Below the pieces are notes generated by a model, which had not been told where the DNA came from, searched no databases, and worked only from the letters and a program-made list of their open reading frames with translations. From Telopea speciosissima (lineage: Eukaryota; Streptophyta; Magnoliopsida; Proteales; Proteaceae), in NCBI RefSeq assembly GCF_018873765.1, contig NC_057924.1, positions 11,495,001 to 11,559,000 of the forward strand: 64,000 bases of DNA, given 5' to 3'. Shown here in pieces: positions 1 through 12,660 of this stretch. A program made the position numbers and the translations under genes. Each line of letters starts with the position of its first letter. Positions within the stretch are counted from its first letter, which is position 1.

Positions 1-174
1 CCTATATCATCATTAGAAGACCCACAATGGTCAAGGAGGATAGTTAGGACTTTTCCCCCTATATTGCCGACAATGTGGAGATACTTTCCCATACCCTCTC
101 ACATCCTAACGATATAGATCTTGTAGTGACATGTTCTCTCTCATACCTGACCATGTAGGGTTCCCTTTTGTCAA

Positions 175-343
175 GGGAGAAAGTTCTCTGTGTGGGAGTG
201 TGGCCTATGCCAGCACTCCCATGAGTCTATCTCTCTCCTCTCCATTTGAAAAAACACCTCTGCCCCCTTATTTTGAGGAGGAGAGAGATAGACACATGGG
301 AGTGCTGGCGTAGGCCACACTCCCGGATAGAAAACTACTTCCC
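175..343. repeat. Foldback element (MITE-like), 169 bp
   Basis: Two arms of about 65 bases are inverted copies of each other around a short AT-containing loop. The left arm holds GGGAGTGTGGCCTATGCCAG and its mirror ends the element near 325. The outer ends GGGAGAAAG and, on the other strand, GGGAAGTAG also match. No clear target-site duplication is visible. A half copy of the same family lies at 24488-24590. This is structure seen directly; calling it a non-autonomous DNA transposon is inference. Confidence 0.7.
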
Positions 344-549
344 AACAATTTATTACAATGTGAATGATGTGGTGTGGAAAATCCTCCCACATTAGCAGTT
401 TGGAGAGAAGATCAATACTAGGCTGCATAGCCCTGCACAAGTGTGGGGGCAATTAAGAGCGTGTGTAGATGAGATTTTCATTTTTGGGAGTAGGGCGATC
501 ATTTTGCATAGTTTTATGTTTGCAAACTACACAAGAGTCTAGATTTGTT

Positions 550-650
550 CCACACTTGGGGACTGTGGGGACAGATTTGAACCCTCCATGCAATGTGGGT
601 CCCACAACCCATGGAGGGTTGGGATCTGTCCCCATTGCTCCCTATGTGGG
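550..650. repeat. Inverted repeat around a GTGGGTCCCAC centre
   Basis: About 45-base arms (GGGGACAGATTTGAACCCTC on the left, mirrored by GAGGGTTGGGATCTGTCCCC on the right) meet almost without a loop at GTGGGTCCCAC. It is probably a short foldback or MITE. No coding potential is recognised. Confidence 0.65.
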
Positions 651-655
651 TAGCT

Positions 656-3600
656 GATCACAACTCTAATTGCAGCCTAACAAGGATCTCCAACCCTCCC
701 ACTTTTTCTTTTAATAATGCTTAATTAGATTCAATTTGAGGAAAAAGAAAACTACCATGTTGTGTGGTGCCTACACCGAGCACAGGAAGGGTAGGAGAAA
801 TGACCAACTCACCTCCATTAACTAAAAAATCCCACTCCTATGTTGCATTCGTATACTCATTAGGCCCGCATTGATGCAGGGGCCACGCAGCCTGATACTG
901 ATCCCTTTTCCATTTTTCTATAAGGATCGGACATATCTTAATGATCAAAGATTGATCCTAGGTAATAACTAATGTCTAATGTACTCCCCCACTAAATTAT
1001 CAACTGGTTCTACCGGTATTCCGGTAGTGCATTGGATCAGACGAGTCTCATAGGGATGCTTTGCCTCGGTAAGATAAAGTAATTTTAGACAAATTAGATT
1101 CTATCATTAAATGCATGGTCGGATTTAAATTCTGGGGACTTCTTATGCGTCAACAGTCAACTTGATCAGACAATCTCAGCCTTCCATTATAATCAATGCT
1201 TTATGTCACAGACAACGACGATTAATGCATAGTGGGTCCTCTTCGATTTGCTAATAAGGCCTCGTAAGTAGTCCTCAATTGGAATCACAAAAGATAATAA
1301 TAGTTTATTGTTTGACTCCCATTTAAACAGTCTTTGCTTTGCAGCTATGTACAAATCACAATCACCGAATAAACAAAGTCCTAATCACAATTATCTTTAT
1401 AGAGGTTAGTTGAAAATTTAGCCAATTTGTTTGGAAGTTTTTTTTAAGTTTTATCCACCGGGATAATTATAGAGAAAATAATAGTAGCAGCAACGATAAG
1501 AATACTATGGATTATGGATTATGGTTGGTAAGGCATATTTTCTTTTTAATTGAGCTACTTTCTTAGGGTTTAGATGAATGATTTAAAATAAGCATGTTTG
1601 CTTGCATGGTGAAGGAGGTATTTCTTCACCGTGGGAATTAAAGAAAGTGAGATGAGTGTCATAGATGAGGGAAGGGCATTTCAGAGCTTTAACTAGTAAG
1701 GAAACGGAATAATAATGTTAACTAGATCGTGGGTTTTCCTTCTCCCACGATAAAAGAAAATCTATCTCTATAATTTTAAACACATATTTTGACGCATGTT
1801 GCATTGGATTTTTTCACCGTGTTTTGATTGACTTAAAACATGTGTTTTTCACATATGAATCATTTTTGTCATGTTTAATGTTCTAATTTTGTTGAAATTT
1901 TAGATGTTAATAACATAATTGGAAAACCTGGTTTTTAACTTGACTTGACCTTTTCAAAACTTGGTGACTCAAGCGATTCAAACCAGGTTAGAACGAGTCA
2001 TTTGTTTTTTAAGTATCTTTATTCTTCTCCGTCTTTCAGTAAGGAGGAAGTGATGATGTGATTGTTTCCTAAGTGAGAAGAAAAATATGGGATAATATTG
2101 AAGACAACAAACATAAATTCTATGTTTTGTTTAATTGTAGACCAAAATTACGATGTATGAATAGTATACGGTCCAATAAAAAAAACCAAACTCATTGAGT
2201 TTCACATTCTAGGTTGATCATGTAACAAATTTCATATTAAAATTCAACCAGACACCCCTCTATATATTTATTTGCATGCCCATCTTTGGTTTTCCAAGTT
2301 TTTTTGGTTTTTTTGGCACGAAAACCCCGGCAAGCGGGATGATATATTCCAAATTAGACATGCACCTTTTTGTGGTAGTATTGGATTTTTGTTTGGTGAT
2401 TTATCTTGTCACTTTCTTAGGATTGAAACTTGATAAGTGAGCATGAGACCTTTGATGGTCAAAAAAATTTCAATCACATCCAATCTACCACAAGGTACAA
2501 TTAGTATGCCATCCATAGTTTGAGCTTGGATCAACTCTCGTACTTGGGAGCAACGATTCTTCATGTATGATTTCATGATGACATGTGTCTTTTTTTTTTT
2601 TCTTCTACAAATGCACACTTAAATACTTTAATGGCAGCACCAAGGGGCATTTATGAAAACAAAAAAACATGTGTCAACATGAAATCCTATGTGAAACCTT
2701 CACGTTTAGATGGTGATCCAAGTTCGCATTGATTTATAACCTATCAAAGAAAATCTCACTCTATTTTTTTGATGAAAATGTAATCACACAAACCACACAC
2801 CAATCCCAAAAGGTTAATCAACTTTTAGGATCATAGAATGACGGATATACACAATACAGACTTGATGTGAGATTAAACCCACGCACTCAGGTGCACACAA
2901 CGCAACTTTTTTTGATGAAAGTGTAATCACATAAAAATCATTCTCTGTTTTAAAACTATATCTCAGGGTTTTCTTTATCGTGGGTCTTGAGTGGGGGCGG
3001 ATGTAGCCAAGTGGATTAGGGCAAAGGATTGCCATGAGATTGGGTCCAAAAGCAAGAGGGTATGTGTGAAATTCATTCGTAATAAAAGGTTCTCTTAGCA
3101 AACAACATAGACGAATATACAAATGAGGTGTTGCGAAACGATCTCCTACATAAGATTTAAGAAGGCAACAAGATCATTTATATGGGGAAGAGAGAGAAAG
3201 AGAGCAAAGGTAACATCCCATGGCTCGGTGGCTCAAGAACCTTTTCCCTAAACTAAAATCACCTTGTAGGTTTTCCTTCTCTTAGTTCTACTTCTTTGTT
3301 ATGCGAGGGATTACACAAAAATATAATTCAAGGTAAAAGAATGTTGCAAACACATAAGCATGCAAATTTACCACCCGAACTCATGAAATAAAAACTCTTC
3401 ATTCATGTTGATGCCCTCGGAGCAATCTCTTGTCCTATAAATCGAGATTTAACTTTTTAAAAAAATATTCAAGCAAATTTAAAGGGAAAAAAAGTCAGAA
3501 AATTTTGCATGTCATATGCATGTTTGCTCACAGCCCATTAACTATGCTTTGACCATAGCATGGCAGTAACAGTGGGGACCACCTAATGGATATTTACCCA

Positions 3601-3840
3601 TAATCACGGCTCAGCATAGGGTTGAAGTGTGGAGCTTGGCATGTGTATAGTTAATTATTCACCAAAAACTACATTAAATTTCCCCAACTCACCGTCTCAC
3701 CGACAATAAATCTTATATTTAAACTTGATTATCTTTCCAAAATATACTTCTTGGAATTCTTTATTAAGTTTATCATTAACCGTCGTAGCAGGTTACTAGG
3801 TAGTGTCTAGTGAAGTGCTCACTGAACTAATTTTACTACC
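656..3840. other. AT-rich intergenic DNA, no gene recognised
   Basis: Both strands show only short scattered open frames without recognisable domains. Poly-pyrimidine and poly-A tracts are frequent. I see no RNA gene and no element with clear ends. Confidence 0.6.
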
Positions 3841-3845
3841 GTACA

Positions 3846-4488
3846 CACTATTTATAGTCTGAGACGAGAGATCGAGAGAACGAGAGAAAAAGGAACAAGC
3901 GAAGCGAGGCCGACGGAATCTCGCTTTCGCTCTCTCTCTCTGTTCGATTTGTTTATCTTATCACTCGCTCGCACAGTATCGAGCTTTTCTCCTTTATTTT
4001 AATGGAGATTTTGGCTTGACGCAGGAGTGAAATAACTTGGGTAGATGTGATCTGTGTTTCAAAGGAAGAATAGGAAAATGACGGGCCAAAGCGCGTTCCT
4101 GTCTGAGCGGGAGATCATCCGAATCTGCTGACGTTTCTCTGATTTATATTTGTATTTTTGTGTTTTCTTTCTATTAATCACTCCCTGTCTTCCACTTTAT
4201 GGTTGATTGAAAAGCCTGGCACGGATATGAAGATTCATCTTCTTCATCGCCAAAGTGCTCTGCTTCTGTTTGCCTGATTCTCATTTATCTGCTCTGATTT
4301 CGAAGATCTTAGCTGATACCGTAACTTTTTCTTCGTCACTGTAAGTTAAACGCTCTCATTTGGATCTATTAATTTGAATTGTTAATCAAGAATTCCTGAT
4401 TTGAGTTGTTTTCAAATCTCAGGTTTTGAGCCCAATCAATTCAGGGTTTAATATCTGAATACAGTTTTTCTTGCATTTTCCCACCAAA
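3846..4488 (+). promoter_or_regulatory. Probable promoter end, 5'UTR and 5'UTR intron of the methyltransferase gene
   Basis: A TATA-like CTATTTATAG lies at 3849-3858, followed by a purine-rich and CT-rich leader. A strong donor (CACT|GTAAGT at 4341) and an acceptor (AAATCTCAG ending at 4422) define a likely 82-nt leader intron. The next exon runs TTTTGAGCCC and reaches the start codon at 4489. The transcription start is not established; intron and TATA calls rest on consensus only. Confidence 0.45.
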
Positions 4489-5370
4489 ATGGGGAAAGCT
4501 GGGAGAGACTGGACACAGATCTACGCGATCTACGGATTGGATGAATGGCAGACCGTAATTTTCCTGCTAATCCACGCTCTCCTATTTTCGTTCCTCGCCG
4601 TTCTTTTCCTCCTTTACTTCAATCCCCTCTGTTCAGTAGTCGAATCACTCTTCCCTGCCCTTCCTGCTGGAGCTCCTCGCTTCATCGCTGGCTTCACCGG
4701 TTCCGTAACCGCAATCTCGGCCGTCGGTCTCTTCTTCGCCGCAGGTAACATCTTTTACTCCTCCGTGTCCCTCCACTGGGAGATGGCACAGCGCATGATC
4801 AACGTGGTCAGTGACTGGTCAACGGTCAAAACCGCCCTGGACGTTGGATGCGGCCGAGGGATCCTCCTTAATGCAGTGGCGCTACAGCTGAAAAAGGAAG
4901 GCAGCTCCGGGCGCGTCGTCGGCCTCGACTGCCGGAAAACTGCGGTAGCGACGCTGCGCAAGGCGGGGATGGAAGGCGTTCAGGAGTACGTGACTTGTAG
5001 AGAGGGTGACGCGCGGCGGTTGCCGTTCGCCGATAATTACTTCGATGTGGTGGTTTCGGCTGTTTGCTTGCATACAGTGGGGAAGGAGTTTGGGCATCGG
5101 ACTGCGGCGGCTGCGGCAGAGAGGATGAAGGGTTTGGTGGAGGTGGTTAGGGTTTTGAAGCCCGGTGGAGTTGGGGTGTTATGGGATCTGGTTCACGTGC
5201 CGGAGTATGTGCACAGGTTGCAGGAACTGCGCATGGAAGACATACGCGTTTCGGAGCGCGTCACTGCTTTCATGGTCAGTAGCCATATCGTATCGTTTCG
5301 GAAGCCGAGTCAGCACGTAGCTGGGTTGGGAGAGGTCAGGGTTGACTGGAGATGCACCAACATCTGTTAA
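4489..5370 (+). CDS. Membrane-anchored SAM-dependent methyltransferase (Methyltransf_11 type)
   Basis: Encodes 293 residues in one exon. Residues 22-44 and 65-90 are hydrophobic and probably membrane-spanning, so the enzyme is likely anchored in a membrane with its catalytic domain behind them. The Rossmann-like domain starts near residue 112. SAM motif I is ALDVGCGRG (116-124), an acidic residue follows strand 2 in VVGLD (143-147), then GDARRLPF (173-180), YFDVVVSA (184-191) and LKPGGVGVLWD (223-233). These are the usual motifs of the UbiE/COQ5-like Methyltransf_11 group. The ATG at 4489 (MGKAGRDW...) is chosen because the frame further upstream begins only with TTG and runs back into the leader. 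Plant relatives with the same two-segment N-terminus are, to my knowledge, uncharacterised, so substrate and pathway are unknown. The CDS is GC-richer than its flanks, as expected for a live gene. No break is seen. Confidence 0.93.
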   Translation: MGKAGRDWTQIYAIYGLDEWQTVIFLLIHALLFSFLAVLFLLYFNPLCSVVESLFPALPAGAPRFIAGFTGSVTAISAVGLFFAAGNIFYSSVSLHWEMAQRMINVVSDWSTVKTALDVGCGRGILLNAVALQLKKEGSSGRVVGLDCRKTAVATLRKAGMEGVQEYVTCREGDARRLPFADNYFDVVVSAVCLHTVGKEFGHRTAAAAAERMKGLVEVVRVLKPGGVGVLWDLVHVPEYVHRLQELRMEDIRVSERVTAFMVSSHIVSFRKPSQHVAGLGEVRVDWRCTNIC

Positions 5371-7368
5371 TCTACTCTTTATTATAGCAAAAACCCAAAA
5401 ATAAAAGGGAAAAAGCTCAAGGTAGATGAAGAAGAAGAAGAAGGATAAGATCAAGTATTCTTATTAGTATCTCATGAAACCTAAAAACAAAAAAGGTACT
5501 CTTATTAGTTTCTTATATATCTGGGGAGACGAAGCCGAACCAGATACTTCTCTTTCTTGTTCTTCTTTTTTTAATTATTGTTTATTTGGGAGAAAAAGAA
5601 GAGATGAATATAGAGATAGGGATATGAGGATGTCAAAGATATGGTCATGTTTGATCGTATGAGCTGTGTTCATAGAAGATGGGTGTAAGTTGTAAAGTGA
5701 TCATGAAATGTTCGAGGAAATGTCGGATTGAGACCGAAACCTGTTGGTATTCTGTTCTGATTTTAATTTTCAAAGTATAAATTGTCATATTCAGCTTCTA
5801 ACCTCTTTTGAGTTTTGACAGGCTTGGTGCCTTGGTGCTGGTGGGTCAATTTTAGTGTTTGTTAGTAAAACGATAAAGTTGGAAAAGAGCCACCAAAAGG
5901 AAGCACTAGCGCTGTGCTTGGTGGGTGTGTGTGGTTGCTTTGTGCGCCCTCAAAAGATGGAAACATCGGTTCATCAATAGTTAGTTTGGCTCTCTCAGTC
6001 ATGAGGTAAGGACTCAAAAGTGGTCGTTATACTTCCACATTACATTGTGGTTCCAACGTTCCATCAATTGTTAGGTGTAGGGTCGAGACTTCACTTGAAA
6101 GTTGGTCACTAACACATAGGTATAGTTCGGTCATGGATTCTCTCCCTATTTATGAGTAGAAAAATTCTATAGCACAATATGGAAGCAGGGTTCAAATTAA
6201 AAGAAAAAATTGCAAATCCATGAGTGCTTGTTGATGGGGTTTCTAAAATTTTACTGTTAAAATTTGATGGGAATGGTTTTTTTGGGTGGGGTGATGAGTG
6301 CTTGTTCATGGAGTTTCTAAAATTTTACTGTTAAAATTTGATGGGAATGGTTTTTTGGGATGGCACCCCACCATGAATCTATAAACTAATCTTGCCATAT
6401 GGCTGGTCAGATGGGAGAGTGAAATTTTATGGGCAAGACTTCAAGGTGTTCCCCCCCCCTCCCCTCCCCTCCCCTCCCTTCCAAAAAAAAATCGTAAAAT
6501 CTAGGATTATTGACCATGGGATTTTCTTATGTAATTTAAATTAATTTAAATTCTTCTTCCTACCAAAAATAATAAATAAATAAATTTTAAATTAATTTAA
6601 ATTCTTATTCTTTTAGTATAATATATTTATTTCTTTCAAATGAAATTAAATAGTGTCATTAAAAACTGAATTAACAATGACAACTTTTGATAATAACTTT
6701 CATAAAAAAAATAAAATTGATAATGAAATAATGATGTCATTTTTTAGTTATTTTTAAAAACCATTTTATACTCTTAACATAAATAATTTTTGGGAATAAG
6801 ACTAGTGGCAATTAAAGAAAGGGCAAAAGATTGCATGTCGGTCTTGTGTATATTCTTTGTATGCCTTCTCGGCCTCACATAAATGAGGGTCCTACACTCT
6901 CTCTATTTGAAAACTCCTATTTGAAGATTGGAGGTTTCTTATATCCCCGAATTAGTACTTAGTCAAGTTCTATATGCATTATAGAGTTGTCATTTAGACA
7001 ATCCCATTGACAATTGAAAGGATGCACACACAAATGTATGGATGAGTGTATAATTGAATATGAGTCGACTTACATAGATAAATATCCTTTGACATTGATC
7101 AAGTCAAATTTGTACAAAATATTAATCTTTTTACATACAAATGACCATTAAATTTGGTGAATTGAAGTAGGATTGGGACCTGCTCTAGTATCATATTAGA
7201 TTTCCATAATTAGAAGGGACCTGGTTTGGTGTCATTAGATTTTCATCTCAAAATACCAGTATGTTAAGTAGAGGTATTAGTGTATGGATGGAACAAGCAT
7301 CCTACTAACAGCAGATGTGGTATCCAACAGCCAAAGATGTGTAGGAACACAGATTCTTGGTGCAGGGA
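5371..7368. other. 3' flank of the methyltransferase gene and AT-rich intergenic DNA
   Basis: Holds the presumed 3'UTR, a 74-bp tandem duplication (listed separately), a C-rich microsatellite near 6450-6480 and strongly AT-rich DNA at 6530-6790. No gene is recognised. Confidence 0.55.
6220..6361. repeat. Tandem duplication, unit 74 bp
   Basis: ATGAGTGCTTGTT begins at 6220 and again at 6294. Both copies continue through TTTCTAAAATTTTACTGTTA to GGGAATGG. The copies differ at only a few bases, so the duplication is fairly young. Confidence 0.85.
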
Positions 7369-8577
7369 TTATGATCAACTAGGTTATAGCCTTCTCGTTG
7401 ACCATTCAAGCGAGCCCATTTTCCATACTACCAAGTTAGGTGAACATCAACCATTGAATCAAAAGATTTGATAATTAAGAGTGTTATCTCTGTCTCTATC
7501 CATATCCTTAATGGTGGAAGGCATTTCGATTGAGTTTGATTTAAGGATATAAACATTATTAGATACAATATCAAGCCTTTGAAAGAATATCAATATTGTT
7601 TCCAATGTTCAAGTGGGAAAGAAACCAGACTGCAGATTTTCTTCTTTTGTAGATAAGTTTAGCTACTAATTGAAGTGACACTTTAAGAGTGCAACTTTGG
7701 CCGTGGAGAAGAAGACTTTATATTTAACTGCCCTAACGCCTTATGCTTTGAACATGACAACTTTGCCAATTCCGCGAATTAGTAAAGGGAGAAAGTTTTT
7801 CTTTTCCCTGCAAGGATGGTTTAGTCACCACCATCTTAGGGTTTTAAAACATCCCCTATTTACGTTTAATTTGAATGTACCCTCATTGTTGAGCGATACC
7901 CTCTGCCACCGATCCAATAGCAAGGTCAAGGAATATCCCTTTACATGGCTTAAGGAAAACTCGGTCCTTAGACAAAAAGTCCTTAGACAAAAAAATATAA
8001 GGAAAAATAGATTTTTATATTAATTTTGGATTCTCTATTAAATGCAGCCTCAGTAATTTACAACAAAAAAGAACGAGTTTCCAACTTCACGATCAATAAA
8101 GACCAAAGAGGTTTGATGTTTGCTAGGGAAAATACATGGATATTATTGACCCCTACTATTGGCGTATTACGGATCAAATATCTACTCAAACAGTTGACTT
8201 GGATATATTTAAGACTTGGTTAATAACTCCCTCCCTCCACAGCTCACACTCCTAAGTTGTTACACAACTAAGTGAATCTATCCCAAGTTGTCACACAACT
8301 ATGTGTATCTTATCAATTGTAACAACCTTATCACATGTAACCACTCTTCATGTCGTTGTATATACAAACACAAACCCCATAGTTGACAAAAGGGGAAAAC
8401 AATTCAAATCAACTATCCTTGTCTTACATGGGATCAGATGCCAATTGATCCACGTCTTATCTGCAATCGCTCTCTCGGACTCTTTCACCACCTCCTCATC
8501 TTCCCCTCCTCCCCCCACGATTGTAGCTCCCACGAACATCGTTCAACTTCCCCCAGTTAATCTCGACCGCTTAAATT
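7369..8577 (+). mobile_element. Copia-type module, copy A: LTR region, primer-binding site and gag start
   Basis: This 1.2-kb stretch is repeated in the same orientation at 11489-12655 (copy B). Near its 3' end the sequence reads TTACATGGGATCAGATGCC (about 8427-8445), a decayed form of the tRNA-Met primer-binding site TGGTATCAGAGCC that follows plant copia LTRs. Soon after comes a frame with VNLDRLNYLLWKS, the conserved gag start of plant Ty1/copia elements. The exact LTR start was not found; the LTR may be only the last few hundred bases before 8430. Confidence 0.6.
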
Positions 8578-10345
8578 ACCTTCTTTGGAAGTCATAGTTT
8601 CTCCCTCTCCTGAATGTTCACGATTTGTATGGCTACGTCGATGATAGCTTCCCTTACCCATCCCCACATCTATCTCCCTCCACCTCCACCACCAACACCT
8701 CTTCCATGGCTCGTGATTACCTTGCCTACCTTTTATAGTGTCGACAAGAACAACTTATACTACTGGATAATATCGCTTCTCACTGAGCATGCTCTCGCCA
8801 ACATTGTTGGTCTCTCTCCATCTCATGTCGCTTAGACCACCTTAGCACGTATCTACACCTCTTAGTCGCATACTAGAATAATGCAACTTAAGTACCAGCT
8901 CTCTCAAATCAAGAAAGGAACCCTTTCAATGGTTGAATATCCATAATGGGTCAAGAGCCTGGTTGATAGCCTTGCTATGCCAACTCATCCTATTACTGAC
9001 TTTGATATGAACCTAAGCATTATACGTGGTCTCGACTACGATTCCTTCGCAACCTCCATTACTACCAGGCTCGACCCTCTCTCACTTGATGAGTTCACTG
9101 ACCTTCTCTTTAGCCAAGAAATCCTTAAAGAATCCTCTCCTTTTGCATCTCCCTCTACATCCCCTCAATCTCCAAATGGTGGTGCTGGTTGTTGCGGTTG
9201 CGACTGTGGACGTGTCCCAATTGCTTCTTCCCACAGCATTCAACTCCTATGCCACCAAATTCTACAGGTAGTAATGCTCGTCCTCTCTACCAGATTTGTA
9301 ATCGAACAAACTATACTGCCATGACCTTTTACAATCGCTTCAACCACGGTTATTAGGTTGCTCCTCCGGATGGACAGGCTCTCCTTGCCATTCCTTCATC
9401 TTCTTTGACTCGGCTTGGTACCAGGACTCCGACGCCACTCATCATCTAGCTTCTGACCTGGGTAACATGACCTTGAATACTCCCTACACTACTACTGATC
9501 AAGTGAGAGTGGGTAATGGTGCAAATTTGGACATCCATCATATTGGTGATGCTTCAATTTCTTCAACAATCCATATTAAGTTCAATGATGTCTTGCATGT
9601 ACCTAAATAATGTTAAAGACTTAAATTTCCTCCCACTTGTTGCTATGTGAAGTAACCTCTAACGGGGACAACCCTGCTCGCGGGATGGTTAAAGATGGTA
9701 TCTACCAACTACTCAGTGCACCAGCTACTACTCCACCTCTCCCTCCACAGTCAGCCATCTACATTGGTGAATGCGTCTCCAGGTCCATTTACCATGAGCG
9801 TCTCAGCCATCCCTCCTTCGATAGTCTTGATGGAATTATCTGCAAGTCTTAGCTTCCCACCAAGCCCGCGACCTCTTCTTCTATTGTGTCTCTTGTCAAA
9901 TGGGAAAATCACCCAATCTTTCCCTTTTCTATAAGAAATAGTGTTGTATTGTTGCCTTTGAACTGATACATTCAGACATCTAGGGCCCCACCCCGATGCC
10001 GTCAGTGTAAGGATACCAATACTACATTTCCTTTATTGAAGACTATAGTCGATTTAACTGGTTGTTTCCAATTATCAAGTGATCTAATGCTTTATCTATT
10101 TTTATTGCATTTCACAAGCATGTTGTCACTTATTTGAATTGTAACATCAGAATGTTCCAATAGATGACATTACCCATAGAGATTCCTACCTACACACTTC
10201 TGAACAAAAAGGTAGGGCTGAACATAAGCATCGGCATGTGGTTGAAACCAGACTCACTCTTTTGGCCGGTGCAAATCACCTGCTGAAATTTTAAGTATAT
10301 GCTTCAAAACAACCCCTTAGTTGATAAATCGACTTCCTACCCCAC
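8545..10345 (+). pseudogene. Decayed Ty1/copia gag-pol (gag, protease, integrase)
   Basis: The frame is broken by many stops and shifts, but the domain order is clear. Gag appears as NLDRLNYLLWKS, stop, FLPLLNVHDLYGYVDDSFP (8545-8660), then LSQIKKGTLSMVEYP and IIRGLDYDSFATSITTR (8900-9070). Protease appears as WYQDSDATHHLASDLGN (9417-9467), in which the catalytic D-S-G is now D-S-D, followed by VRVGNGANLDIHHIGDASIS and DVLHVPK. GAG-pre-integrase appears as GMVKDGIYQLLSAP and HERLSHPSFDSL (9680-9830). Integrase appears as QKGRAEHKHRHVVETRLTLL (about 10204-10263). The reverse transcriptase domain is not recognisable. This is a dead copy of a retrotransposon common in plants. Confidence 0.85.
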
Positions 10346-11107
10346 CACTGCAGTTCTGCCCTCCATTTCAGGTGCTCTTCGGCAAAGCCCCTGCTATAGT
10401 GCAACAATACCACTATTGACTGCTTTTTGTATTAGTACTGTAGTAATTTGCATTTCACAATGCCATTGCCGACTACTCTCTGTATTAGTACTATAGTCAT
10501 CTGCATGCCACAGACTTAGAGAAGTGTTCTTTTCTTGAACGCCTAATTGGGATATCGAATTGTGAAGCAGAGAGAAATGGCTGCAATACCAACTTCTCCA
10601 ACTACCTCCAAGCCCAATGTACCAGAAAATATATTGCATAAAAACTACTTACAAAAGTATGCACAAAGATCAGCCATACCCTTGTAGATATATCAAACCA
10701 TCAATGAAGGATCACCCCATGCACCTTTATATCTACTCTCTTGGTTGATGGTGCATCATATGTATTATTGAAGACGTTTTCACAACGTAAAAAAGTAGAG
10801 CAGGTTGTTGCCAAATATGCCTTTAGGTGTATTTTATAAAAGACAAAGGATGAAGGATGCTTACTAATTATTGAGGATATAATATTTTGCAAGTCTATTC
10901 TTAACGTGTATGCAGTTAAGATGAGCCTTAAGCCCTCATACAAGACTACTCAATCAGAAGGACTGCTTCTAACTAGTAGGTGGAGGGACTTCCAAGTGTA
11001 TTAGGGACGTTATAGGTAAGATAGTATCCAATGTGGGACTACCTCCAAACACTCCCCCACACGTGTTATAGTTCGTACTATGGACATGTGGATACAATGA
11101 AAACTTG

Positions 11108-11375
11108 CTCTGATACCATGTAAAATTTTCATCCCAAAAGTTTGAACTGTTAGGGAAGGGCAACGCCAATGTATACACAACACACTCCTGCACATGCAGG
11201 CCAAGTTCTCATGGTCCTTGCACGTCGAGCTCATACATTTCCTTCGTATGGCACCGAGGAAAAACAATGTCAAGTAAACTCCAAAGATGCACTTCCCAGG
11301 AGTCAAGCTCTCTACCTCCTTGCTCTGATACCATGTTCGCTATTGTTTCAACTAAAAGCTCGAACTGTTAGGGAA
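11108..11375 (-). repeat. Tandem modules with a minus-strand tRNA-Met primer-binding site
   Basis: GCTCTGATACCATGT occurs at about 11108 and 11319. Read on the minus strand it contains TGGTATCAGAGC, the usual primer-binding site of plant LTR retrotransposons. Each copy is followed by a related segment with AACTGTTAGGGAAGGGCAA (11146 and 11366). This suggests fragments of one or two minus-strand LTR elements lying between the two plus-strand copia modules. Confidence 0.5.
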
Positions 11376-11488
11376 GGGCAATGTAAATGTATACATCAAC
11401 ACTCTCCTCCCCCCCCCCCCATACTATATGCCAAAATCCGATGATCCTTTTACATGGACCAAAGTCGGCAATGGCACTGTGGTATGTA

Positions 11489-12655
11489 AATGATCAACTG
11501 GGTTATAGCCTTCTCGTCGACCATTCAAACGAGCTCATTTGCCATACTATCAAGTTAGGTGAACATCAACCATTGAATCAAAAGATGTAGTAGTTAAGAA
11601 TGCTATATATATTTCTAACCATATCTTTAATGGTGGAAGGAGTTTCGATTGAGCTTGACTTAAGGATATAAACATTGTTAGATACAATATCAATCATTTG
11701 GAAAATTATCAATATTATTTTCAACTGCAGATTTTCTTCTTTTGCAGATAAGTTTAATTGGTAATTGAAGTTTTACTTCAAAAGTGCACAACTTTTACCA
11801 TGGAGAAGAAGGCTTTATATTTAACTGCCCTAATGCCTTATGCTTCGAAGATGAAAACTATGCCACTTTTGCAAATTAGAAAAGGGAGAAAAATTTTCTT
11901 TTCCTTGCAAGGATGGTTTGGTCACCACCATCTTAGGGGCTTAAAACGTCCCCTATTTACCTATGATTGAACGTACCCTCACTGTTGTGCGATACTCTCT
12001 GCCATCGATACAAAAGCCGAGGTCAAGGAATTTCCTTTTACATGGCTTAAGGAAAATTCAATCCTTAGAAAAAATATAAGAAAAAATAGATTTTATATTA
12101 ATTTTGGATTCTCTATTGAATGCAGCCTCAGTAATTTAAAATAAAAAAAAGAACAAGTTTTCCCACTCCCACGATCAAGAGAGACTGAGAGGTTGGATGG
12201 TCTCCTTAGAAAAAATAAATAGATATTATTGATCCCTGCTATAGGGGTATTACAGATCAAATATCCACTCCAACAGATGACTTGGATATATCCAAGACTC
12301 GGTCAACAACTTTGTCCACAGCTCACACTCCTAAGCTGTTACACAACTAATAAGTGAATCTATCCCAAGCTATTACACAACTACGTGTATTTTGTCAATT
12401 GTAACAATCTTATCACATGTAACCATTCTTCACGTCTTTATATATACAAACACAAAAAATCCATAGTTGATGAAGGGGGAAAAGAATTAAAATCAAGTAT
12501 CCTCATCATACATTGAATCAGATGCCAACTGACCCACATCTCTATCCTCAGTAGCTTTCTTGATCTCCTCCACCACCTCCTCCTCTTCCCCTCCTCCCCC
12601 GGCGATTGAAGCTCCCATGAACATCGTCCAATTTCTCCTAGTGAACCTCGACCGC
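11489..12655 (+). mobile_element. Copia-type module, copy B (truncated after gag start)
   Basis: Direct repeat of 7369-8577, with shared landmarks TTAGGTGAACATCAACCATT, GCAAGGATGGTTT and TTACACAACTA. It again runs past the decayed primer-binding site (ATTGAATCAGATGCC) into the gag start (VNLDRLN), then ends abruptly near 12660. Since it includes gag sequence, it is not simply the 3' LTR of copy A. Confidence 0.65.
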
Positions 12656-12660
12656 TTAAA

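Noticed and set aside
4471-4488. Upstream extension of the methyltransferase frame
   Set aside because: It starts with TTG in the leader; the ATG at 4489 gives the expected N-terminus.
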